From IMG/VR virus record IMGVR_UViG_3300022858_000161, positions 1-43,123 of that record: a stretch of DNA of 43,123 nt. The stretch is one strand, 5' to 3'. The stretch is from a virus. A model generated the notes under the pieces. That model worked only from the letters and a program-made list of their open reading frames with translations. It was not told where the DNA came from and made no database searches. This document shows, in pieces, positions 31,552 through 38,092 of this stretch (its first letter is position 1; every line of letters begins with the position of its first letter). Both the position numbers and the translations under genes were made by a program.

Positions 31552-32451
31552 ATGAAAGCTATTAGATTCAAAAAAAATAGTAACGACAATTATTCTACAT
31601 ATTATGCAGAGATGATGGTTGATAATGGCTATACAGATAAAACATTATTTAAACAAGTTGGGGGAATATTGTATGAAATCACAGAAAATGGAAAATATAA
31701 TGTAATTGAAGTTGATATAAGAGATATGTTTCAATTTGAATTTAATGACATTTCAATTAAAAAATATGTAGAAAAAAAAGATATTGAAAGTTACAAAGAG
31801 GAAAAGGTTGGAAGTCAGAAAATTGCCGATATAGTAATTCCCCATCACACAAATCATAGCGATTTAAAAATATTATTAGAATGTTTAGATGTATCTTTAT
31901 TCAATATAATCATTGTGTCTGGTAATTCATTTGGAGTTAATTGCAATAAGGGTGCAAAACTTGCTGAAACAGATAAAATTATATTTATGAACGATGATAT
32001 TGAAATAACCACAGAACAAATATTAAGAATAGTTAATAATATAGGTGAATATGATTTTGTAAGTTCAACTCAAATTGCCGGTACTGATGTTATAAAGAAA
32101 TATTGGGGTATTGGATTATTTAAAAATGAAGATGGCAGTATTAGACATCAAATAGCTATCAATGAAAAAAAATCATTATTTCATTCTGGGTTTTGCTTTG
32201 GGGTTAAGAAAGATACTTGGAAAAAGATTGGTGGATTTGACGAGAGATTTATGACAGGAAATGAAGATGTTGATCTTGGATTTAAAGCATTAGAAATGAA
32301 ATGTAAAATTAAAATACTTGATCTTGATATAAGACATAAAGAATGTCAATCAGAGGGAAGATTTGACCATTGTGATGAGAATGAAAAGCTTATCTACAAG
32401 TTATGGGATCAAAAGTATTTAAAAAAGATTTATAAAAAATATTACAAATGA
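31552..32451 (+). CDS. family 2 glycosyltransferase
   Basis: A 299-aa protein. The first 85 residues are an unusual extension. A GT-A domain follows: ADIVIPHHTN near 96-105, MNDDIEI (metal and sugar-nucleotide binding DxD-like site) near 146-152, and GGFDERF with NEDVDLG (acceptor site, catalytic base region) near 226-243. It transfers a sugar from a nucleotide donor. Its stop overlaps the next gene start by 4 bases (ATGA). Acceptor unknown; may be a virion or cell-surface glycan. Confidence 0.75.
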   Translation: MKAIRFKKNSNDNYSTYYAEMMVDNGYTDKTLFKQVGGILYEITENGKYNVIEVDIRDMFQFEFNDISIKKYVEKKDIESYKEEKVGSQKIADIVIPHHTNHSDLKILLECLDVSLFNIIIVSGNSFGVNCNKGAKLAETDKIIFMNDDIEITTEQILRIVNNIGEYDFVSSTQIAGTDVIKKYWGIGLFKNEDGSIRHQIAINEKKSLFHSGFCFGVKKDTWKKIGGFDERFMTGNEDVDLGFKALEMKCKIKILDLDIRHKECQSEGRFDHCDENEKLIYKLWDQKYLKKIYKKYYK

Positions 32452-33308
32452 AAACAAATGAAAAATCTTTAAGAATTTTATTGATTTGTCAGACCATGAC
32501 TTATTTATCTGGTAGTCCTTTATACAATTATACTCTAGCATTAGAATTGAAAAAACGAGGACACGATGTTTCAATATATTCAATGTGGAAAGATAATGAT
32601 ATTAAAAAGAATTTGACCAAAGAAAAAATATTAACTTGGCATGAATATCCAAAAGGAGAATTTGACTTAGTTATAATATCACAAGTGAATAATAAAGATG
32701 TATTAGATATGATTAAGGCAAAGAAAGTAATCAATGTAGTTCATAGTGAATATAAATGTGAAACTCCAATAATTAGCGATAAGATTGACCAATATATAAC
32801 TATAAGACCATCAATAAAAAAGCATTTAGTTGAAGAACACAAAATACCAGAGAATAAAGTTAGTGTTATTTATAATGGAATTGACTTTGAAAGATTTAGT
32901 CCGGATAAAAGGAAAATCCACGATGGAGATTATACAAAAGTTGTTTTACCTTGCACAATGGATATGTTAAGGATTAAGTTTTTAGAATATTATACTAAAC
33001 GAGCAAATAAAAAATTCAGAGTTTATATTTATGGAACAGAATATGATAATTACTTTTATAGGAACGAATGGGTATTTGTAAAAAACGAGAAATTTGATAT
33101 TGAGAATTATATAGCTGACGCTGATTATGTTGCTGGGATACTTTTGGGGAGAATTAATCTCGAGAGCAGGGCAATGGGTATAATTTCATATATACACGAT
33201 CCAGTTGATCCGAATATTCAAGAAACATATTATCCAAATGATAAAGAATTTAAAGAAAGACACGATATAGTCAATGTAGTAGAAAAAATTATTAAATTAG
33301 CAAAATAA
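32448..33308 (+). CDS. GT-B (family 4-like) glycosyltransferase
   Basis: A 286-aa protein with an N-terminal Rossmann half (LRILLICQTMTYLSGSPLYN, then ALELKKRGHDVSIYS near 27-41) and the linker motif VSVIYNGIDFERFSPD near 138-153, which in family 4 precedes the donor-binding half. The C-terminal half is short and lacks the usual E-x7-E motif, though ESRAMG near 240 may replace it. Overlaps the next gene (TAATG). It may act after the family 2 enzyme. Confidence 0.65.
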   Translation: MKTNEKSLRILLICQTMTYLSGSPLYNYTLALELKKRGHDVSIYSMWKDNDIKKNLTKEKILTWHEYPKGEFDLVIISQVNNKDVLDMIKAKKVINVVHSEYKCETPIISDKIDQYITIRPSIKKHLVEEHKIPENKVSVIYNGIDFERFSPDKRKIHDGDYTKVVLPCTMDMLRIKFLEYYTKRANKKFRVYIYGTEYDNYFYRNEWVFVKNEKFDIENYIADADYVAGILLGRINLESRAMGIISYIHDPVDPNIQETYYPNDKEFKERHDIVNVVEKIIKLAK

Positions 33309-34285
33309 TGAAATTAAAAATCGTATTTTGGGTAGTGGGATTACCTTGTTCAGGCAAAAGTTATTATGCCATAAAAATAGCAGAAAAAATGAAAACTAAA
33401 GCTATTCATCTTGATACTGTTATTAATAGAGAAAAGGTAGATAAACTTTCAAAAGAAGAAGGTTATAAAGCCATATTAAAAAACATAGAAGAAACTGCTG
33501 TAATTGATGGCATAGGTCCATTTACTTATGAAAATGAAATGAAAATGGTAAAATCAATTATAAAAGATTATAAAATTATATATATTTTGGTTGAACCTAA
33601 ATATTCTGATTATCTTTTATGGGTAACAAAACGAAAGATAGAAAAACCAGATAGTTCTCCTCTAACAGAAAAAGGATATGAAGAATACTATCAAAAATTG
33701 AAAGATAGAATTAAACTATTTTATTCATTAAAAGACGATAAGAGTTTAGATGGCCTCCATCTAGGTCAAGCAATAGGTTTAAAATATCAACACGATGGTT
33801 TTACTGATGTTAAATTCAAGCAATTAAAAATCAATGCAAAAGGTAAGTCAATTTTAGACTTAGGTTGTAATGCTTGTGCTACTGAAAAATATTTTATGGA
33901 TGACGGAGCCACAAGATATATAGGATTAGATGTTAATCTTAGTTGTTTACTAACTAAAAATGCTAGGTTGTTTGATCTTAATAATTTAGAAGATTGGAAA
34001 GATAATTTTGATATTGTAGTTTGTACTTCTACCCTGCATTATATTCACGATAAAGAAAAGTTGATAAAAGAATCTGCTAGGATAGCAAACGAATTATTTG
34101 TACTAGAAGCACCAGTTGCAGTAGAAGGTGGCAAGAAAATAATTTATGGTTCAAGAGAATTATACTTCCCGACAAAAGATTTACTAGAGCATTGGATTAG
34201 TAATCATTTTACAAGATTTGAATGTTTGGGTAAAAGTATAGTCGAGGACGGATCTCGAAGATTTATCTACCACTGTTTTAAATAA
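33308..34285 (+). CDS. P-loop kinase-methyltransferase fusion
   Basis: A 325-aa fusion. Residues 1-150 hold a P-loop, GLPCSGKS at 11-18, with an IHLDTVI segment, as in small-molecule or nucleotide kinases. Residues 150-325 hold a class I methyltransferase: motif I ILDLGCNACATE near 183-194, acidic D in YIGLDVN, and motif IV-like FDIVVCTSTLHY near 234-245. Kinase plus methylase in one chain suggests modification of a phosphorylated or sugar-like substrate, in line with the two glycosyltransferases before it. Substrate not inferable. Confidence 0.7.
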   Translation: MKLKIVFWVVGLPCSGKSYYAIKIAEKMKTKAIHLDTVINREKVDKLSKEEGYKAILKNIEETAVIDGIGPFTYENEMKMVKSIIKDYKIIYILVEPKYSDYLLWVTKRKIEKPDSSPLTEKGYEEYYQKLKDRIKLFYSLKDDKSLDGLHLGQAIGLKYQHDGFTDVKFKQLKINAKGKSILDLGCNACATEKYFMDDGATRYIGLDVNLSCLLTKNARLFDLNNLEDWKDNFDIVVCTSTLHYIHDKEKLIKESARIANELFVLEAPVAVEGGKKIIYGSRELYFPTKDLLEHWISNHFTRFECLGKSIVEDGSRRFIYHCFK

Positions 34286-34291
34286 AAAATT

Positions 34292-34834
34292 ATGAGCATG
34301 ACATCATTTTCATCTAATATACCAGTTATATTAGACATAATAGCAAAAGTAAATCCAAAGAGTGTGCTTGATATTGGCTCTGGCTTTGGTAAATTCGGAC
34401 TACTTACAAGAGAATTATTACTTTCAATCAAAGCAGAAAAGACAGGAGAGATATATCCAAAAGATGATTTAGAAATAGATAGTGTGGAAGAAGCTGATTA
34501 CTTTTTAGAAAGACAAGCACACAAAGATATTTATAATGATGTTTATCCAGTAAATGTTTTGAACTTAAAAGGAGAGTTCTTTAATACTTATGACTTAGTT
34601 CTATTAATAGATGTCGTTGAGCATTGGGATAAACAGAAAGCTATTGATTGGTTAAATTCTATTAATGCTAATATTTTAATCTCAACTCCAAAAAGAGTCA
34701 GCTATTACAAGCTAAAGTATTATGGTTCAAGAAAGCACGAGTGCCAATTCACAGCACAAGAATTTAAAGATATGGGAATGGTTGATAATCATTCTAACGA
34801 TAGGTCATTTATATATTTAAAAAGAAAAAAATAA
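34292..34834 (+). CDS. SAM-dependent methyltransferase
   Basis: A 180-aa class I methyltransferase with SVLDIGSGFGKFG (motif I) at 24-36 and LVLLIDVVEHWDK (motif IV region) near 107-119. No target-recognition domain for DNA is visible, so a small molecule, sugar or protein substrate is more likely. It lies within the cassette of sugar and methyl enzymes. Confidence 0.7.
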   Translation: MSMTSFSSNIPVILDIIAKVNPKSVLDIGSGFGKFGLLTRELLLSIKAEKTGEIYPKDDLEIDSVEEADYFLERQAHKDIYNDVYPVNVLNLKGEFFNTYDLVLLIDVVEHWDKQKAIDWLNSINANILISTPKRVSYYKLKYYGSRKHECQFTAQEFKDMGMVDNHSNDRSFIYLKRKK

Positions 34835-34838
34835 AACT

Positions 34839-35054
34839 ATGCAATATAAATATAGAATAATAAATTCAAGTTTTAATAAATTGAATGAAAGCTTTATAAC
34901 TGTAGATGGAGTAAGAGTTGAATATACTTTAATTGATTGTTTAGATGAATATGGTAAAAGAGGTTATGAAATAATTGATATTATGCAAGAAAAAAAATCC
35001 TTGATTTATTCAAAAAATTCAATGACTTATACATTAAAAAAATTAAGATATTAA
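34839..35054 (+). CDS. small protein, unknown
   Basis: A 71-aa protein with strand-forming segments (FITVDGVRVEYTLIDC) and a DEYGKRGYEIIDI motif; a compact alpha/beta fold. It is placed between two methyltransferase genes with usual leaders, so it may be a partner of them. No family recognised. Confidence 0.45.
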   Translation: MQYKYRIINSSFNKLNESFITVDGVRVEYTLIDCLDEYGKRGYEIIDIMQEKKSLIYSKNSMTYTLKKLRY

Positions 35055-35058
35055 AACT

Positions 35059-35721
35059 ATGGAAAAAACTTATGACGAACAATGGGAGGAAGTAGCTAAG
35101 ACAGAAGATGCTCATAAAGCTATCGCTACTACCTATTATCAAAATGAAAAGTATTACAATTTGGGTGGTATAACTACCATAAATCAGTTTCTAAAAAAAA
35201 TCTCTGATGTATATGGAGAAGGTTGCAAGGATTTGACAGTTCTTGAAATAGGTTGTGGCACTGGCAGAGAAACAAGGTATTTAGCAGATTGCTTTAAGAG
35301 AGTATTTGCCACAGATACATCAAAATCAATGATTGCGAAAGGAATTGGGAGAGTTCCAGCTAAAAATGTAGCTTGGGTAAATAACGAAAGTGGAAGTCTA
35401 AAAGATATACCAAGCAATTCTATTGATGTAGTATATTCATTTATTGTATTCCAACATTGTAAGGCTGATACAGTCAGGTCTTATTTCAAAGAGGCTAATA
35501 GAGTATTAAAACATAGAGGTAGGTTTTTATTTCAATTAGGAGTATTTGTAGGAGTATTTGAGAGAGATACAGAGCCAATTAGTTATGGTGATGTAGGTAG
35601 AAGAACAGTAAAAACAATTACTAAAGATTTAATAGACGCTGGATTTAATATCGAGAAGTTAGCAGATATACACTTTGGACTTCATTCGTGTATTAAACCC
35701 GATCCTTTAAATGTGGTATAA
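35059..35721 (+). CDS. SAM-dependent methyltransferase
   Basis: A 220-aa class I methyltransferase: VLEIGCGTGRETR (motif I) at 61-73, FATDTSKSMI near 81-90, DVVYSFIVFQHC near 117-128 (motif IV) and RVLKHRGRFLFQLG near 143-156. This is the small-molecule methylase pattern of UbiE/COQ5 type. It ends the cassette and is followed by a structured gap. Confidence 0.75.
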   Translation: MEKTYDEQWEEVAKTEDAHKAIATTYYQNEKYYNLGGITTINQFLKKISDVYGEGCKDLTVLEIGCGTGRETRYLADCFKRVFATDTSKSMIAKGIGRVPAKNVAWVNNESGSLKDIPSNSIDVVYSFIVFQHCKADTVRSYFKEANRVLKHRGRFLFQLGVFVGVFERDTEPISYGDVGRRTVKTITKDLIDAGFNIEKLADIHFGLHSCIKPDPLNVV

Positions 35722-35738
35722 TTAAGTTATTTCTTTAT

Positions 35739-35798
35739 CCCAGATCAAATATGTTTGACTTTAGTCTCAGTGCTAACATCATAAAGATATTATCTGGG
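35739..35798 (+). ncRNA. structured intergenic RNA (three-way-junction-like)
   Basis: CCCAGAT at 35739-35745 pairs with ATCTGGG at 35792-35798 (7 bp). Inside, 35746-35749 pairs with 35754-35757 (CAAA/TTTG, TATG loop) and 35759-35763 with 35782-35786 (CTTTA/TAAAG), the latter enclosing TTAG/CTAA. It sits between the methyltransferase cassette and the next gene group, as do other structured elements of this genome. No T-run follows; a purine-rich GGGTAGGGAGG lies downstream. Confidence 0.5.
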
Positions 35799-35849
35799 TA
35801 GGGAGGTAAAAAAACAACAATTTTAAATATAATTATTAAAGACAAAAAG

Positions 35850-36155
35850 ATGACTGAAGAAAAGAAAACTTGTAAAATGTGTGGTCGTGAAACAAATGGC
35901 GACATATCTTATGAGATTCAATCTGGGGACAAGAAAGGCGAAACAGTATATCTATGTTCTCAGGAGCATTATGATTTACTGGAATACCAAGACCTGCGGA
36001 TTCTAGGTAAAGTTTCAGGTGGTCAAACTTTAGCTCAGTACAAGGGAATGAAAGAGGCAGTTGCTAATGAAAAGAAATTAGCTGAATTGCAAAATGCTGA
36101 GGCTAAAAAAAAACTCTCAACAAAGAAAGTGCCAGATGGGAAAGAAAATGGCTAA
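35850..36155 (+). CDS. zinc-finger protein with a possible frameshifted extension
   Basis: A 101-aa protein with CKMCGR at residues 8-13 and CSQEH near 42-46, a Cys3-His treble-clef-like site, and a Lys-rich tail. A run of nine A (36105-36113) crosses codons 86-88; a shift of -1 there would continue for about 61 more codons to a stop at 36293-36295, giving a second plausible domain. The ATG follows an A-rich leader. Function unknown. Confidence 0.6.
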   Translation: MTEEKKTCKMCGRETNGDISYEIQSGDKKGETVYLCSQEHYDLLEYQDLRILGKVSGGQTLAQYKGMKEAVANEKKLAELQNAEAKKKLSTKKVPDGKENG

Positions 36156-36295
36156 AGAATAGAAATAGAAAACAGCTCAACAACTTTAAACGCTGGTATG
36201 GAGTAGAAAAGGATGGATATATTTGTTATAGGCTCGGTTTTAAATCCATAAACAGCGTTAAAGGTTGGGCTAAGAAGTTTGGGTTAAAGGAATAA
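36105..36295 (+). other. candidate -1 frameshift site and extension
   Basis: In the 0 frame the sequence reads GCT AAA AAA AAA CTC. The -1 frame from the A9 run stays open to TAA at 36293-36295 and encodes a basic, Trp-rich stretch, including KQLNNFKRWYGVEKDG and KGWAKKFGLKE, with no ATG, GTG or TTG start of its own. Options are programmed slippage, an assembly indel in the homopolymer, or a decayed gene. Without homologues this cannot be settled. Confidence 0.45.
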
Positions 36296-36305
36296 TTATA
36301 TCTTG

Positions 36306-36355
36306 TTTAGGGTGATATTGTAGTTTTGCATAATTCTACATCCTATTGCCCTAGA
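36306..36355 (+). ncRNA. structured intergenic RNA (asymmetric-loop stem)
   Basis: An outer stem pairs 36306-36317 with 36344-36355 (12 positions with G-U wobbles), and an inner 5-bp hairpin pairs 36319-36323 with 36336-36340. The 3' internal strand is TCC against one base on the 5' side. This is the same kind of asymmetric-loop architecture as the elements at 71 and 27141 but without the conserved strand. Confidence 0.45.
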
Positions 36356-36376
36356 CGAAATGTAATTATTAAATAT

Positions 36377-36448
36377 ATGGGTTTAACAACAATAATAATA
36401 ACAATAATAATAGTTTTATATATAATAAGAAAGTATTTTATAAGTTAA
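36377..36448 (+). CDS. tiny single-span membrane peptide
   Basis: A 23-aa peptide, hydrophobic and Ile-rich from residue 3 to 17 with a basic end (IIRKYFIS). ATG follows the usual AT-rich leader after the structured element. Small size makes the call weak, though it resembles the other tiny membrane peptides here. Confidence 0.35.
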   Translation: MGLTTIIITIIIVLYIIRKYFIS

Positions 36449-36457
36449 GTAAAAATT

Positions 36458-36844
36458 ATGAAGGAAGAAAAACAGGAGCTATTAAGAGTTCCAGCGATCA
36501 TCAGTAAATTTGGTAGTATGGCTGATGGTGGTTACAAATTAGCAATTGATACTCAGGAGATTGGTCCTGAAGATGTCGCTAGTCTAGCATCTTTAAAAAA
36601 TAAGATTGGTTGGTTTGTATTTAAGATTAACAAAATTGCTATTACAGATATACCAGAGGAGGAAGCACCTGAGTTTAATTCTGATAAAAGTCCGGCTCAA
36701 TCCATTAGAGGTAAGATGTTTGTTTGGTTTACCCATAAGAATAATCCAAAGGGTGGCAAGAAAGAAGATTTTAATGAGTATTACAGGAAACAAAAGGAAA
36801 AGGAATCAGCTATATGGAGTGAGAGAATAGATGAATTAGAATAA
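36458..36844 (+). CDS. unknown protein
   Basis: A 128-aa soluble protein. The N-terminal half has alternating strands (LLRVPAIISKFGSMADGGYKLAID) and an acidic loop, the C-terminal half is basic and helical (KGGKKEDFNEYYRKQKEKE). The pattern of beta-barrel then basic helix could fit nucleic-acid binding, but no family was recognised. Confidence 0.5.
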   Translation: MKEEKQELLRVPAIISKFGSMADGGYKLAIDTQEIGPEDVASLASLKNKIGWFVFKINKIAITDIPEEEAPEFNSDKSPAQSIRGKMFVWFTHKNNPKGGKKEDFNEYYRKQKEKESAIWSERIDELE

Positions 36845-36848
36845 AAAT

Positions 36849-36998
36849 ATGAATATGACATCACAATTATTAGCAACTATGTTAAATAACAATGCCAACG
36901 CCATAGCTAAAGATGTTCCTTTTACAGCACATCATTTAAGGAAATTAGCTAAGGATCTGGCTAAGTATGAGTTAGTTAAGGTTAAAAAGACTAAGTAA
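36849..36998 (+). CDS. small basic protein, unknown
   Basis: A 49-aa protein with an Ala/Asn-rich first half and a basic helical second half (HHLRKLAKDLAKYELVKVKK). It lies 4 bases after the previous gene with an AAAAAT leader. It might bind nucleic acid; no family recognised. Confidence 0.45.
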   Translation: MNMTSQLLATMLNNNANAIAKDVPFTAHHLRKLAKDLAKYELVKVKKTK

Positions 36999-37002
36999 TA
37001 TT

Positions 37003-37314
37003 ATGCAGTTAGTTCATATAGACACAATTAAAAAGATAAAAAATAGAGAAGAATTAGAGTCTATTTGGTTTGATATAGTAAAAAACTATAAAGAGCTTGA
37101 TATAAAAGATGATTTAATGATTGGAGTATATTTAGAGTGGATTTTTTTAAAAACATTATCTCTTGATTGTAATAGAAAAAAAATGAGAGATTCATTAGAT
37201 AATATTTTACCTGAGATAAAAAAAGGATTTAATATTGTATATTTAGGGAGGTATTCAGATATGCCAAAGAAGAGACTTAAAAAGTTTTTAGATTATTTAG
37301 ACACTTGTGGATAA
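37003..37314 (+). CDS. unknown helical protein
   Basis: A 103-aa mostly helical protein, Lys/Leu/Asp-rich, with no motif I recognise. It ends the early/middle operon: a terminator (37363-37385) and a new promoter follow. Confidence 0.5.
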   Translation: MQLVHIDTIKKIKNREELESIWFDIVKNYKELDIKDDLMIGVYLEWIFLKTLSLDCNRKKMRDSLDNILPEIKKGFNIVYLGRYSDMPKKRLKKFLDYLDTCG

Positions 37315-37362
37315 CTAGGCTATTTTTTGACAGTAGCTTTTAGACACTTTAGTCAATGAAAA

Positions 37363-37385
37363 CGGGGTTAACAGCCCTGTTTTTT
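37363..37385 (+). terminator. Rho-independent terminator ending the early/middle transcript
   Basis: CGGGGTT at 37363-37369 pairs with AGCCCTG at 37373-37379 (7 bp, two G-U) around AAC, followed by a T-run at 37380-37385. It comes 49 bases after the last middle gene and just before a strong promoter, so it separates two transcription units. Confidence 0.65.
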
Positions 37386-37396
37386 GATAGCAAAAG

Positions 37397-37424
37397 TTGA
37401 CATTTTGTATCAGTGTTAGATAAT
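37397..37424 (+). promoter_or_regulatory. strong sigma70-type promoter (TTGACA / GATAAT)
   Basis: A consensus -35 TTGACA at 37397-37402 and a -10 GATAAT at 37419-37424 with 16 bases between. The predicted start is near 37431. It is the best promoter match in the genome and would drive the structured region and then the terminase and capsid genes. Confidence 0.7.
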
Positions 37425-37429
37425 TAAGG

Positions 37430-37948
37430 CAGAGATCGGCATTGGTTTAGCCTAGCTAATTCCATTGAGATTTACGCCCGCCAGCCATTATTGAGAATGG
37501 CATTTTGGGCGTTATTGAAAAAATGTTTATTCACACGGGGAATAAAGTAAGACCTCACCTATGTGCCTCATGCCCCGAAAGCAGGATGTAGGGTAAAGTC
37601 GACTTGGCAGGATAGCATGGGAATAATTAACTCTAAGCTAGCCTGCCCATGCGAGTAAATATTAAGTAATGATATATAATTTTACGACACTTGAATCTTG
37701 CTAAGATTAGCAAATATCATTAAAAGGATTGGCACTAGCTTGCCACAGGTAGCTAGCCCGACCAAACGACGCTTTATACCTAAATTCCTAGAATAACGAC
37801 AGTAATGAGGTAAGCATTTTCTCCTTACCCACCGACAAGAGTTAGCACCTAATTAGGGCAATGCGGAGTGAAGGGAAGGGGTGGGGAATATCTATGCGTC
37901 GTAAAATATAATATAAAACGACACATAAATAAAACTAAAATTAGTTAA
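37430..37948 (+). ncRNA. large structured RNA candidate upstream of terminase
   Basis: About 500 bases without a supportable gene, less AT-rich than the surroundings and full of helices: 37474-37479 with 37507-37512, enclosing 37484-37489 with 37496-37501; 37526-37532 with 37540-37546 (7 bp); 37558-37568 with 37583-37592; 37606-37616 with 37637-37647; 37698-37703 with 37708-37713 (AGAT loop); 37735-37740 with 37751-37756; 37809-37814 with 37824-37829; and a long-range 37679-37688 with 37898-37907. Loops at 37536-37539 and 37574-37577 can kiss (CGGG/CCCG). Size and phage context recall large ornate phage RNAs (ROOL, GOLLD), but I cannot match a consensus. It may instead be a late mRNA leader or a packaging locus. 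Confidence 0.6.
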
Positions 37949-38092
37949 ATGATAAAGATAATAAAATTTACTCCAGAAGAGGATAAGAAACTAGCAGAAC
38001 TACATAAAAGTAGAATAAAAGAAATTTTAGAATATATTAAGAGGAAAAACAAGAAAAAGGCTAAGGTTAAATAAAATTAAGCGTCGTAAAAT
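37679..38092. repeat. GYGTCGTAAAAT site family around the terminase start
   Basis: GCGTCGTAAAAT is present at 37896-37907 and 38081-38092, the latter running into the terminase start codon. Inverted relatives lie at 37679-37690 (GTGTCGTAAAAT on the other strand), 37764-37772 (GCGTCGTTT) and 37915-37924 (GTGTCGTTTT). Five related sites in 415 bases, three sharing TCGTAAAAT, next to the small terminase gene fit binding sites for the terminase small subunit (cos or pac type). They also form helices in the RNA reading. Confidence 0.55.
37949..38074 (+). CDS. small basic protein, possibly SANT/Myb-like
   Basis: A 41-aa protein with FTPEEDKKLAELHK near 6-19, which recalls the first helix of Myb/SANT repeats, followed by a very basic tail (IKRKNKKKAKVK). 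It lies between the structured region and terminase. It may bind DNA or RNA there. The AT-rich leader fits the genome norm; the short length leaves doubt. Confidence 0.4.
   Translation: MIKIIKFTPEEDKKLAELHKSRIKEILEYIKRKNKKKAKVK

Noticed and set aside
33308-34285. DNA base hypermodification kinase (5-hydroxymethyl-dU type)
   Set aside because: P-loop alone is not specific, and no thymidylate synthase-like or dUMP hydroxymethylase gene is present.
37430-37948. Group I or II intron, tmRNA or RNase P RNA
   Set aside because: No domain V or P7-type core, no tag frame with CCA-type end, no RNase P conserved cores were seen, and no split gene flanks the region.
37430-37948. tRNA genes
   Set aside because: No TTCGA-type T-loop with a matching acceptor stem was found here or elsewhere in the gaps I scanned.
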